Assembly: GCA_047627915.1 (NCBI GenBank)
Contig: JBLHTZ010000007.1
Location: 14,840-78,839, forward strand
Direction of reading: 5' to 3'
Source of the DNA: NORP294 sp047627915
Lineage (GTDB): Bacteria; Bacteroidota; Bacteroidia; Flavobacteriales_E; Vicingaceae
DNA: 64,000 nt
Shown here: piece after piece, positions 8,277 through 15,975 of the stretch
Layout of the letters: each line of letters begins with the position of its first letter
Position numbering within the stretch: the first letter of the stretch is position 1
The notes under the pieces: generated by a model
Database searches by the model: none
Seen by the model: only the letters and a program-made list of their open reading frames with translations
What the model was told of the DNA's origin: nothing
Translations under genes and position numbers: made by a program

Positions 8277-9574
8277 TGACAATTGAACAAATTAAACAAC
8301 GGTTTGGAATTATTGGACATTCTGAACAACTAAACAGAGCAATTGATATTGCAATACAAGTTGCACCTACTGATTTATCGGTTTTAATTACAGGTGAAAG
8401 TGGCTCAGGAAAAGAAAATATTCCACAAATTATTCATCAGCTTAGTGCAAGAAAACACAACAAGTATATAGCAGTAAACTGTGGAGCAATTCCTGAAGGA
8501 ACTATCGACTCTGAGCTTTTTGGCCACGAAAAAGGCTCATTTACCGGAGCAACTGACACTCGAAAAGGTTATTTTGAAGTAGCAGACGGTGGGACTATTT
8601 TCTTAGATGAAGTTGCTGAACTTCCTTTAACCACTCAAGTGCGATTGTTAAGAGTTTTAGAAACAGGAGAATTTTTAAAAGTCGGTAGTTCAAAGCCTCA
8701 GAAAACGAATGTGAGAATAACAGCTGCAACTAATGTTAACATACCGAAAGCAATAAATGAAAATAAGTTTCGAGAAGATTTATTCTATCGTCTGAATACG
8801 GTGCCAATTGAGGTCCCTCCACTGCGTGTCCGAAAAGATGATATTCATTTATTATTTAGAAAGTTTTCTGCAGATTTTGCCGACAAATATAGAATGCCTT
8901 CGGTGCAATTAACTGAAGAAGCAAGAATACTTTTATTGAAATACAGGTGGCCAGGAAACGTAAGACAATTAAAAAATGTTACAGAGCAAATTTCAGTTAT
9001 AGAAAAAAATAAATTAATCACTGCAGAAGTTCTTTTAACCTATTTACCCGAAAATAGCGAAGCTTCCCTCCCGGTAATATACAGTGGTGATAAAGATGGA
9101 ATGACGGAACGAGATATCTTGTACAAAGTACTTTTCGACATGAAAAAAGATGTTGCAGACTTGAAAAAAGTTGTATTTCAAGTTATTAAATCAGATTCAA
9201 AACCAAATAAAGATGAAATCAACGATCAGGTTTTTGAGCGACTTTATGGTGGCCAAGACAGCGTCAGTTCGCTTGAAAAAAGATTGGAACTTGCTCAATT
9301 CAACAAAGAAAAGCCTCTAAAAAGAAACAAGTCTTACTTTACGGATGACGCCGTTAGCTTCAACAAAACTGACAACCCTGAAGAAAAGGATGATTATCAT
9401 GAAATTGTAATCGAGCAGGAAGAAGAGTCTCTTTCCATTTCTGATACCGAGAAAAAGCTAATTAAGAAGGCATTAGAAAAGCACGGTGGAAAAAGAAAAT
9501 ATGCTGCTGAAGATTTAGGAATTTCGGAACGTACTTTGTATCGAAAGATCAAGGAATATGATATTGAACAATGA
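8276..9574 (+). CDS. Sigma-54-dependent transcriptional activator, AAA+ and Fis-type HTH, no receiver domain
   Basis: Enhancer-binding protein of the NtrC type. The AAA+ domain fills about residues 10-260: Walker A in TGESGSGKE, the sigma-54-contacting loop GSFTGA, Walker B in GGTIFLDEV, and RWPGNVRQLKN at the end. A charged linker of roughly 120 residues follows, then a Fis-like helix-turn-helix (GGKRKYAAEDLGISERTLYR). No N-terminal receiver, GAF or PAS domain precedes the AAA+ core, so it is not controlled by ordinary phosphorelay; the linker or an anti-activator may do this. ATG overlaps the miaB stop by one base and the gene overlaps lptE by four. Its targets are unknown; see the finding on the groES and dnaK promoters. 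Confidence 0.92.
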   Translation: MTIEQIKQRFGIIGHSEQLNRAIDIAIQVAPTDLSVLITGESGSGKENIPQIIHQLSARKHNKYIAVNCGAIPEGTIDSELFGHEKGSFTGATDTRKGYFEVADGGTIFLDEVAELPLTTQVRLLRVLETGEFLKVGSSKPQKTNVRITAATNVNIPKAINENKFREDLFYRLNTVPIEVPPLRVRKDDIHLLFRKFSADFADKYRMPSVQLTEEARILLLKYRWPGNVRQLKNVTEQISVIEKNKLITAEVLLTYLPENSEASLPVIYSGDKDGMTERDILYKVLFDMKKDVADLKKVVFQVIKSDSKPNKDEINDQVFERLYGGQDSVSSLEKRLELAQFNKEKPLKRNKSYFTDDAVSFNKTDNPEEKDDYHEIVIEQEEESLSISDTEKKLIKKALEKHGGKRKYAAEDLGISERTLYRKIKEYDIEQ

Positions 9575-10083
9575 GAAATAGCAAGAGAGTAGGTTTTTTA
9601 ATGTTTGTTATTGCTGTAGTTTTTACGGCTTGCAAAGCTTCGTTCTCATTTACGGGCGCTTCAATTTCTCCCGAAGTCAAAACAGTCTCAATAGATTTCT
9701 TCGCGATCAACGCTACACTGGCTCCTCCAAATTCAGGACAATTATTCACTGAAGCGCTGAAAGATATTTTTATTTCACAGACAAATTTAGTCTTAGTTAA
9801 GAGTGATGGCGACCTTCAATTTGAAGGATACATCAGTGATTACAGTAACAATCCTGTAGCAATTCAAGGAAACGAGCAAGCTGCATTAACCCGAATTACT
9901 ATGACAGTCAAGGTGAAATTCACTAACACCAATGACGAAAAACAGAATTTCGAATCTAGTTTTTCCCGTTTTGAAGATTTACCTGCCACTGAAGACTTGG
10001 CCTCAAAAGAAGAAGAATTGATAAATTCCATTAATGAACAGCTAACTCAAGATATTTTCAACAAAGCGGTAACAAATTGGTAA
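9571..10083 (+). CDS. lptE: LptE-family outer-membrane lipoprotein
   Basis: Probable partner of LptD in inserting lipopolysaccharide into the outer membrane. The 170-residue protein has a lipoprotein signal ending FTACKAS and then the Bacteroidota LptE opening (FSFTGASISPEVKTVSIDFF). Next comes an N-terminal strand-helix unit (GQLFTEALKDIFISQTNLVLV) and GDLQFEGYISDYSNNPV. Family members in proteobacteria share the fold rather than obvious sequence. The ATG overlaps the previous stop (ATGA), which implies translational coupling with the activator gene, an order I regard as conserved in Flavobacteriales. Confidence 0.85.
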   Translation: MRNSKRVGFLMFVIAVVFTACKASFSFTGASISPEVKTVSIDFFAINATLAPPNSGQLFTEALKDIFISQTNLVLVKSDGDLQFEGYISDYSNNPVAIQGNEQAALTRITMTVKVKFTNTNDEKQNFESSFSRFEDLPATEDLASKEEELINSINEQLTQDIFNKAVTNW

Positions 10084-11216
10084 TAAACAAATCAACATTT
10101 ATTTCTCACTTGATAGATCCAAATTTGGTTGGTTCGGATTCTATTGTTGGTCTGAGCGAAGTCGTTCAAGATTTCCCTTACTTTCAAAGCGCTCAATTGT
10201 TGCTTACAAAAGCATATCACAGTAGTGAAAATTTGAATTTCGAAAGTAGCTTAAAAAAAACCGCAGCTTACGCAGCAAATCGTCAACAATTGCATCGTTT
10301 GTTATTCAAGCCTGCAAAGCCACTCAAAAATGAAGAGGTGGTTGTTAAAGAAGTAATTGCAGAACAATTTCCACCCCAACAATTTGAATCTGTTGAAATT
10401 CCTGAACAAAGGGAGGAACCGGTTAAAGAAGAATATTCTTTGATACCTTCCCCCAGCTTAGATGAACAAGCTAAAGATTTTTTAGTAATTGAAGCATTGC
10501 CAATTACAGTGACTCCTGAAGCCAATACTCAACCAAGTATTGACCAGCTAACTGAACAAAATACGATTGACTCTCAGTCTGATGAACAGACTCAAGAAAA
10601 GCTTGAAGCGAAGTCTACTATTTTAGAAGAAAAAAAGTTTAGTATCGACTTCAGTAAGATTGAAGAAAGCAAGAAAGACGAATATGATGCGTTAGAAAAT
10701 CAGATTTTAAGCTCGGCTGTTAGCAACTCTATTCTGCAGAATGTATCTGATGAAATTCCTGACATTGATAGTTTAAATACAAAAAGGTTAGAAAAAACCA
10801 CCATTAGAATTGTAAAACCAGTTGAATTTAAAGAAGAAATCAGCCAAAAATTAACGATAGATGATGCAGCTGATAGTTATACTTTTACAGATTGGCTGAA
10901 AGCATTAGATGACCCTTATCCAGAATTTGAAGAACAAGATAAGGAAGAAGAAATAGAGCAGGAATACACTTCCAATATAACTGTATTCGAAGACGATAGA
11001 GAGAAAGTAAGCTTCTATTCACCTGTTAAGATGGCGCGCTTAAGCGTGCAAGAAGATGGCGACTTAATGACCGAAACTTTGGCGAATATTTATGCTGATC
11101 AAGGACACTTAGAAAAGTCAATTAAAGCTTTTGAAAAATTACAGTTGAAATATCCCGAAAAAAGCAGTTATTTTGCAGCCCGAATTAAAGAAATTAAAAT
11201 TCAATTAAACACATAA
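10077..11216 (+). CDS. Uncharacterised acidic protein with a C-terminal TPR-like repeat
   Basis: A 379-residue protein with no signal peptide. The N-terminal 80 residues are globular-looking and contain DFPYFQSAQLLLTKAYHSS. Residues about 85-320 are very rich in Glu and Lys and look disordered. The C-terminus (METLANIYADQGHLEKSIKA-like helices, then FEKLQLKYPEKSSYFAARI) reads as one tetratricopeptide-type hairpin pair. There is no ATG near the beginning. The best start is TTG at 10077, which overlaps the lptE stop and implies coupled translation. It lies between lptE and secG. I cannot assign a function. Confidence 0.7.
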   Translation: MVINKSTFISHLIDPNLVGSDSIVGLSEVVQDFPYFQSAQLLLTKAYHSSENLNFESSLKKTAAYAANRQQLHRLLFKPAKPLKNEEVVVKEVIAEQFPPQQFESVEIPEQREEPVKEEYSLIPSPSLDEQAKDFLVIEALPITVTPEANTQPSIDQLTEQNTIDSQSDEQTQEKLEAKSTILEEKKFSIDFSKIEESKKDEYDALENQILSSAVSNSILQNVSDEIPDIDSLNTKRLEKTTIRIVKPVEFKEEISQKLTIDDAADSYTFTDWLKALDDPYPEFEEQDKEEEIEQEYTSNITVFEDDREKVSFYSPVKMARLSVQEDGDLMTETLANIYADQGHLEKSIKAFEKLQLKYPEKSSYFAARIKEIKIQLNT

Positions 11217-11222
11217 AAGAAA

Positions 11223-11576
11223 ATGTACATTATTGTATCCGTTTTAGTATTCATTATCGCAGTATTGCTGATTTTGGTGATTTTAGTTCAAAACCCAAAA
11301 GGTGGTTTGGCTTCTAACTTTTCTTCTTCGAACCAGGTCATGGGTGTTCGAAAAACGACAGACTTTCTAGAAAAAGCTACATGGACCCTTGGTATTACAC
11401 TTATAGTTCTTAGTATTCTTTCTTCTGCTACCATTAACAGAAACGAAGCTGTTCAAATTGATACTGTTGAATCAGAATTGCAAGGTGAGGCAAATCAAAT
11501 TGTAATTCCTGCTTCTCAAGCACCAATTACAAACGAAGAAGTACCTGCTGACCCAAGTTCAGCTCCAACAGAGTAA
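11223..11576 (+). CDS. secG: Preprotein translocase subunit SecG
   Basis: Small accessory subunit of the SecYEG channel. The 117-residue protein has the two expected membrane segments, at about residues 4-20 (VSVLVFIIAVLLILVIL) and 58-73 (GITLIVLSILSS). Between them is the conserved loop QNPKGGLASNF and a glycine/serine-rich stretch. The tail after the second segment is longer than in many SecG proteins and is rich in Glu, Pro and Ser. It is the last gene of the miaB operon, followed at once by a strong terminator. Confidence 0.93.
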   Translation: MYIIVSVLVFIIAVLLILVILVQNPKGGLASNFSSSNQVMGVRKTTDFLEKATWTLGITLIVLSILSSATINRNEAVQIDTVESELQGEANQIVIPASQAPITNEEVPADPSSAPTE

Positions 11577-11600
11577 GAGACACAACAAAAAATAATGTAA

Positions 11601-11629
11601 AAGCCACACCGAAACGGTGTGGCTTTTTT
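11601..11629 (+). terminator. Rho-independent terminator after secG
   Basis: An 11-bp perfect stem AAGCCACACCG / CGGTGTGGCTT with a 3-base loop AAA, followed by a T-run. It separates the miaB-secG operon from groES-groEL. Confidence 0.93.
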
Positions 11630-11639
11630 GTTGTCAAAC

Positions 11640-11656
11640 TGTCACCTATTCTGACA
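11640..11656. promoter_or_regulatory. Palindrome TGTCA-N7-TGACA upstream of groES
   Basis: TGTCACCTATTCTGACA forms a 17-base dyad with 5-bp arms. A further direct TGTCA lies 8 bases upstream (11632). Its centre is about 60 bases upstream of the proposed -24 element. The same arm sequence and spacing occur upstream of dnaK (30684-30700). The role as activator or repressor site is inferred. Confidence 0.6.
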
Positions 11657-11706
11657 CATTTTTTTACAAAACTGAAATATTTTCAGATATTGGCAGCCTT
11701 TATCTA

Positions 11707-11722
11707 TTGGCACGAATTATGA
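11707..11722 (+). promoter_or_regulatory. Candidate groES promoter, -24/-12 (sigma-54-like)
   Basis: TTGGCACGAATTATGA: the TTGGCAC part matches the sigma-54 -24 element. The -12 position has GA instead of GC, and the GG-to-GA distance is exactly 10 bases as in sigma-54 promoters. The dnaK promoter has the same form. A 6-bp inverted repeat CTGAAA/TTTCAG lies just upstream (11672-11686). An ordinary sigma factor reading a different element cannot be excluded. Confidence 0.45.
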
Positions 11723-11765
11723 CTTTAGCAAAATCATTAAAGAAAACTAACTTAAAATTTAAAAT

Positions 11766-12041
11766 ATGTCAGTAAATGTAAAACCTTTAGCAGATAGAGT
11801 TCTTGTTGAGCCTGCTGCTGCGGAAGAAAAAACAGCTGGAGGCATTATTATTCCAGACACAGCAAAGGAAAAACCTCAAAAAGGAAAGATTGTAGCCGTT
11901 GGAAACGGTAAGCCGGATGAGCCAATGACGGTTAAAGAAGGAGATACTGTATTGTACGGCAAATTTGCTGGTACTGAAATTAATATTGAAGGAAGAGACT
12001 ACTTAATTATGAGAGAGTCTGATTTGTTCGCTATTGTTTAA
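11766..12041 (+). CDS. groES: Co-chaperonin GroES
   Basis: Ten-kilodalton lid of the GroEL folding chamber. The 91-residue protein has the typical start (VKPLADRVLVEPAAAEEKTAGG), followed by the mobile-loop sequence GGIIIPDTAKEKPQKG. The conserved end is YLIMRESDLFAIV. Length and motifs are normal. It is followed 22 bases later by groEL in the same operon. Its upstream region lacks a CIRCE element and instead carries the palindrome and -24/-12-like element described at 11640-11722. Confidence 0.99.
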   Translation: MSVNVKPLADRVLVEPAAAEEKTAGGIIIPDTAKEKPQKGKIVAVGNGKPDEPMTVKEGDTVLYGKFAGTEINIEGRDYLIMRESDLFAIV

Positions 12042-12063
12042 TTGATAAAAAACATAAAAGAAA

Positions 12064-13698
12064 ATGGCTAAAGAAATCACATTTAATACAGAAGCTAGAA
12101 ATGCACTAAAAATTGGTGTAGATAAATTGGCTAATGCTGTAAAAGTAACATTAGGACCTAAGGGCAGAAATGTTGTAATTGACAAAAAATTTGGAGCACC
12201 ATCAGTAACGAAGGATGGCGTAACGGTTGCAAAAGAGATTGAATTAAAAGACCCTATTGAAAACATGGGTGCTCAAATGTTAAAAGAAGTTGCTTCTAAA
12301 ACTGCAGATGATGCTGGCGATGGAACCACAACCGCAACAATTTTAGCTCAAGCAATTGTAACACAAGGTTTAAAAAACGTTGCTGCAGGTGCTAATCCAA
12401 TGGATTTAAAAAGAGGAATTGACAAAGCGGTGAAAGATATTGTAGCTGAGTTGAGAAAAATATCTGAGCCTGTTGGCGAAGATTCTGAGAAAATTGAACA
12501 AGTTGCTACTATTTCAGCAAACAACGACAGTTCGATAGGAAAGCTAATTGCTGAGGCAATGAGCAAGGTGAAAAAAGAAGGTGTAATTACTGTAGAAGAG
12601 GCTAAAGGAACTGAAACTACTGTTGAAGTTGTTGAAGGAATGCAGTTTGACAGAGGTTATTTATCTCCATACTTTGTAACTGATACAGAGAAAATGGCAG
12701 CAGAATTAGAAAATCCATACATTTTGATTTATGACAAGAAGATTAGTCAAATGAAGGATTTGTTACCTGTTTTAGAAAAGACTGCACAATCTGGAAGACC
12801 TCTTCTAATTATTGCTGAAGATGTTGAAGGAGAAGCTCTAGCAACATTAGTGGTAAATAAAATCAGAGGTTCATTGAAAATTGCAGCTGTAAAAGCTCCG
12901 GGTTTTGGTGATAGAAGAAAAGCAATGCTAGAAGATATTGCGATTTTGACAGGTGGAACAATGATTTCTGAAGAAAGAGGTTATAAACTAGAGAATGCCG
13001 ATTTAGCTGACCTTGGTTCTTGCGAGAAAATTACCATCGATAAAGACAACACTACAATTGTAAATGGCGCCGGAGCTAAGGATGACATTAAAGCAAGAGT
13101 AAACCAAATTAAAGCTCAGGTAGAAAACACTACATCTGATTACGACAAAGAGAAGTTACAAGAACGCTTGGCTAAGTTAGCCGGTGGTGTTGCTGTGCTT
13201 TATGTAGGTGCTGCTTCTGAAGTAGAAATGAAGGAGAAAAAAGACAGAGTTGACGATGCATTACACGCAACAAGAGCTGCTGTAGAAGAAGGGATTGTAC
13301 CTGGTGGCGGTGTTGCTCTAATTAGAGCAATGGCTGTATTAGAAGGTAAGAAAGGCTTGAATGCTGATGAAACTACTGGTATTGCAATTGTAAGAAGAGC
13401 AATTGAAGAACCATTGAGACAAATTGTTGCTAACTGTGGTGGTGAAGGCTCTGTAGTAATTCAAAAAGTTAAAGAAGGAACAGGAAACTTTGGCTACAAT
13501 GCGAGAACTGAGGTGTACGAAGACTTGATCAAAGCTGGAGTAATCGACCCTACTAAGGTATCTAGAGTAGCATTAGAAAATGCTGCTTCAATTGCAGGAA
13601 TGTTATTGACAACAGAGTGTGTCATATCTGATGCTGAAGAAGAAAATGGTGGAGGAATGCCGGGCGGAATGCCAGGTGGTATGGGCGGAATGATGTAA
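12064..13698 (+). CDS. groEL: Chaperonin GroEL
   Basis: Sixty-kilodalton chaperonin that folds proteins in an ATP-driven double ring. The 544-residue sequence has the usual hallmarks: GPKGRNVVIDKKFGAPSVTK near the N-terminus, the ATP-site segment DAGDGTTTATILAQAI at about 86-101, AAVEEGIVPGGGVALIRA around 405-422, and the glycine/methionine-rich tail GGGMPGGMPGGMGGMM. Nothing is truncated. Its partner groES lies 22 bases upstream, and a strong terminator follows. Confidence 0.99.
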   Translation: MAKEITFNTEARNALKIGVDKLANAVKVTLGPKGRNVVIDKKFGAPSVTKDGVTVAKEIELKDPIENMGAQMLKEVASKTADDAGDGTTTATILAQAIVTQGLKNVAAGANPMDLKRGIDKAVKDIVAELRKISEPVGEDSEKIEQVATISANNDSSIGKLIAEAMSKVKKEGVITVEEAKGTETTVEVVEGMQFDRGYLSPYFVTDTEKMAAELENPYILIYDKKISQMKDLLPVLEKTAQSGRPLLIIAEDVEGEALATLVVNKIRGSLKIAAVKAPGFGDRRKAMLEDIAILTGGTMISEERGYKLENADLADLGSCEKITIDKDNTTIVNGAGAKDDIKARVNQIKAQVENTTSDYDKEKLQERLAKLAGGVAVLYVGAASEVEMKEKKDRVDDALHATRAAVEEGIVPGGGVALIRAMAVLEGKKGLNADETTGIAIVRRAIEEPLRQIVANCGGEGSVVIQKVKEGTGNFGYNARTEVYEDLIKAGVIDPTKVSRVALENAASIAGMLLTTECVISDAEEENGGGMPGGMPGGMGGMM

Positions 13699-13730
13699 TT
13701 ACCCTCAAAAAGAGTAACCAATCAAAATAA

Positions 13731-13765
13731 AAAAGCCCTTTCTGAATTATCAGAAAGGGCTTTTT
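13731..13765. terminator. Terminator after groEL, bidirectional
   Basis: A 15-bp perfect stem AAAAGCCCTTTCTGA / TCAGAAAGGGCTTTT with loop ATTA. It has A-runs before and T-runs after, so it can also end the convergent minus-strand gene at 13786. Confidence 0.93.
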
Positions 13766-13785
13766 AGTTAAATCAACGTTATTCA

Positions 13786-14382
13786 TTAAAACCAAAGTGT
13801 ATACAAAATATAAGCTACGGCAATTAATAATATTATGCCTAATAAACTAGAAATTAATCCTCCAACAACACTAACGAAGATGGTAACTAGAATAGCAATA
13901 ATTAAAATGGCAATAACAGCTAGAACGATTTCCAACCAAGGCCAGTCTTCAATATCATCTTCCCACCAATAATCCCGTATTTGAAGTAAATTAGTTTTGC
14001 TGTTTGACAGCCTTTCTTCTATTTTAATATTAGAAATGTTTTTGAGTAGGTCGTTTCGCTTTGCAGTTTTCTCCGCTAATTCATTTCTCACAATTTGTTT
14101 TACAAACGCTTTTTCATACATTTTTCCTTCAGCGCTAGCATATCGATCAGAAATTTCTTCAGTCACGTTCTCTTTGGCAAAACTTTGAACCGTTTTAGTT
14201 GCGTTTTTTTGTGCCTTAGCAAATTGTTGACTTTCATTACTTGATTTAGAAAGTCTTACATGACTGTTGTATTTTACACTTTTAAAATTGGTCGTAGCTA
14301 GCGGTCTTTTTACCGCTGAACATGAATAAAAAAGTAGAAAAGCTAAAACAATAAATCCATAGTTGACAATGCCTTGTTTCAT
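13786..14382 (-). CDS. Uncharacterised lipoprotein with a hydrophobic C-terminus
   Basis: The 198-residue product starts with a lipoprotein signal (GFIVLAFLLFYSCSAVKRP, cysteine about residue 21). A charged central region follows, with NESQQFAKAQKNATKTVQSF and a run of Lys/Glu predicted to be helical. About 55 very hydrophobic residues form the C-terminus (LEIVLAVIAILIIAILVTIF and GGLISSLLGIILLIAVAYIL), probably two membrane segments. An acidic-aromatic patch (YWWEDDIEDWPWLEI) precedes them. A lipidated protein with its own membrane hairpin is uncommon. I do not recognise a family. It converges with groEL and is nine bases downstream of the L,D-transpeptidase gene on the same strand. Confidence 0.7.
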   Translation of the reverse strand: MKQGIVNYGFIVLAFLLFYSCSAVKRPLATTNFKSVKYNSHVRLSKSSNESQQFAKAQKNATKTVQSFAKENVTEEISDRYASAEGKMYEKAFVKQIVRNELAEKTAKRNDLLKNISNIKIEERLSNSKTNLLQIRDYWWEDDIEDWPWLEIVLAVIAILIIAILVTIFVSVVGGLISSLLGIILLIAVAYILYTLWF

Positions 14383-14391
14383 ATAATTTAT

Positions 14392-15087
14392 TTATAAATC
14401 ATCTAATATAAGGGCGGAACTCTCAAGATAACGAGCATCAGGAAAATAAATAAATAAACAAGTACCCTCTTTAGTCAAATTAATAATAGGAATATGAAGC
14501 CCCATTGGAATTGCAGGACAACCTTCACTATTTCCTAAGACTCCATTTTCTTTAATGTATTCTTCTGTCGCATAGGTCGCCCCATGAAGCACTACATAAC
14601 GATCACGTGCATTTGTATTAAACCCCTGCTCTAACCCTTTTAGACGAAGAGATAATCCATTTTTCCCAACATATGTTTCTTGGGTTTTATAAAACCCTAA
14701 GCTACTCTGATGCGATCCTTCACTATTGGAAAAATCAATAGCATATTTACCTCCAGAATTTTCTCCATGTGCGACATACGTGTGGTACAATACCGTTTTA
14801 GTCTTTAAATCAATTACCCAAAAACGTTTTTTAATGGATGGAAGACGAAAATCGATAATGCTAAGAATATTCTTACTAAAAGGAAGTAATCCACTTAATT
14901 TTAAATCGATATATCCCAAATAAGCCTTCTCAAAAAGTGAAAACTCTGGTTTCTGCTCTCCTTTCAATTGATTGTATATTGAACCAAGTACAAGAGAGTG
15001 GCTTCTACATGATGCGTCTTTTCCCGCCTTTAGTGGATGACTAAAAGATAAACCCGCAATCAAAAGAGTTACCAGTAAACATTTCAT
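14392..15087 (-). CDS. Murein L,D-transpeptidase catalytic domain protein (YkuD_2 type)
   Basis: Predicted exported enzyme acting on peptidoglycan cross-links. Starting from ATG 15087 the protein has a signal peptide (MKCLLVTLLIAGLSFSHPLKAG). From about residue 80 the catalytic domain includes FWVIDLKTKTVLYHTYVAHG, GLEQGFNTNARDRYVVLHGA and the active-site motif NSEGCPAIP, with the nucleophilic cysteine. An upstream start at 15129 would add 14 residues ahead of the signal peptide and overlap the UbiA gene. The stop lies nine bases from the next lipoprotein gene. The UbiA gene stops three bases before it, so the three minus-strand genes are probably one transcript. Confidence 0.87.
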   Translation of the reverse strand: MKCLLVTLLIAGLSFSHPLKAGKDASCRSHSLVLGSIYNQLKGEQKPEFSLFEKAYLGYIDLKLSGLLPFSKNILSIIDFRLPSIKKRFWVIDLKTKTVLYHTYVAHGENSGGKYAIDFSNSEGSHQSSLGFYKTQETYVGKNGLSLRLKGLEQGFNTNARDRYVVLHGATYATEEYIKENGVLGNSEGCPAIPMGLHIPIINLTKEGTCLFIYFPDARYLESSALILDDL

Positions 15088-15089
15088 AG

Positions 15090-15935
15090 CTAGAATATCC
15101 TCATGATAATAAAGGCCGCACTTAAACAAATCGAAGAAATAATATTCATCTTCATGGTATGTTCAAAATTAGCTTCACTTTCATTTTTTATTATTAGAGC
15201 AAACCAATAGCTAAAATACAGAAGGATAGGGCCTCCAAGAATAAGGAAGATGTAAAAGTCATTAACATTGTCTTGTTGAAGAAATGAATACCCCAAAAGC
15301 ACTGAACCTAGCAAGAAAGCAACAGAAGAAAAAATAAAAGTTCCTTTTATTCCCAACATTAAACTTAACGTTCGGTCACCTCTTTCCATATCTTCTTGAT
15401 GCTGATAAACCTGAGTTAACGGATAAGACCCCAATAAAAACATAGAAGAGGCAATTGCGAAAAAAAGGTTTAAACTATCGGTCATATAATATCCTAATCC
15501 AACCTGAACAGTGAAAAACATAAAAAACCCTTGAAATACAGTCACTACAATCGTGCTCAAAATCGGAAACTTTTTTAGTCGAATTTTATCCCAGCTATAG
15601 GCCTTGCTCACAAATATGTAAACAGCGCACATCCAACCAAAGTGAATTGAAATTAAAAAAGCAAATACAATAGCTGCAACATCGAATGCAATTACCATAG
15701 GAAACAAGTAACGATTGACCTTTGGGGGAGTTTTCAGCCCACCAATACTACCTTCATCTTTATCAAAAAAAGAATTATAGCCGTTGCTTGCCGGATAAAT
15801 TAACACGTGAATAAGAAGAAAGATAAAAACACTTTTAGCTATCGGAATATCTCCTAAAGGAATTAATGCGAACCAAAAGACTGGCATTAAAAAAATAGAG
15901 AAGGGAATTCGCATTAACTTTAACGCATCTAGCAT
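15090..15935 (-). CDS. UbiA-family prenyltransferase
   Basis: Integral-membrane enzyme that moves a prenyl chain to an aromatic or lipid acceptor. The first Asp-rich motif is seen in NGYNSFFDKDEGSIGGLKTP and the second region in KAYSWDKIRLKKFP. There are about eight hydrophobic segments. ATG 15935 gives a normal family start (MLDALKLMRIPFSIFLMPVF). The longest frame begins at 16016 but would run 41 bases into the divergent polyketide synthase gene. The acceptor is unknown. Its divergent pairing with a type III polyketide synthase suggests a polyketide phenol as substrate; this is inference. A second UbiA protein, of different sequence, lies at 41715. Confidence 0.85.
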   Translation of the reverse strand: MLDALKLMRIPFSIFLMPVFWFALIPLGDIPIAKSVFIFLLIHVLIYPASNGYNSFFDKDEGSIGGLKTPPKVNRYLFPMVIAFDVAAIVFAFLISIHFGWMCAVYIFVSKAYSWDKIRLKKFPILSTIVVTVFQGFFMFFTVQVGLGYYMTDSLNLFFAIASSMFLLGSYPLTQVYQHQEDMERGDRTLSLMLGIKGTFIFSSVAFLLGSVLLGYSFLQQDNVNDFYIFLILGGPILLYFSYWFALIIKNESEANFEHTMKMNIISSICLSAAFIIMRIF

Positions 15936-15975
15936 AGAAGATAATTTATTACGAAAGTAATCAAAGAGAAAAATA

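Noticed and set aside
11640..11656. CIRCE / HrcA operator upstream of groES or dnaK
   Set aside because: The CIRCE sequence TTAGCACTC-N9-GAGTGCTAA is not found in either upstream region; the palindrome is different.
12064..13698. Long frames on the opposite strand of groEL, topA and dnaK
   Set aside because: They are shadows of strongly biased coding sequence, without start signals or recognisable protein features.
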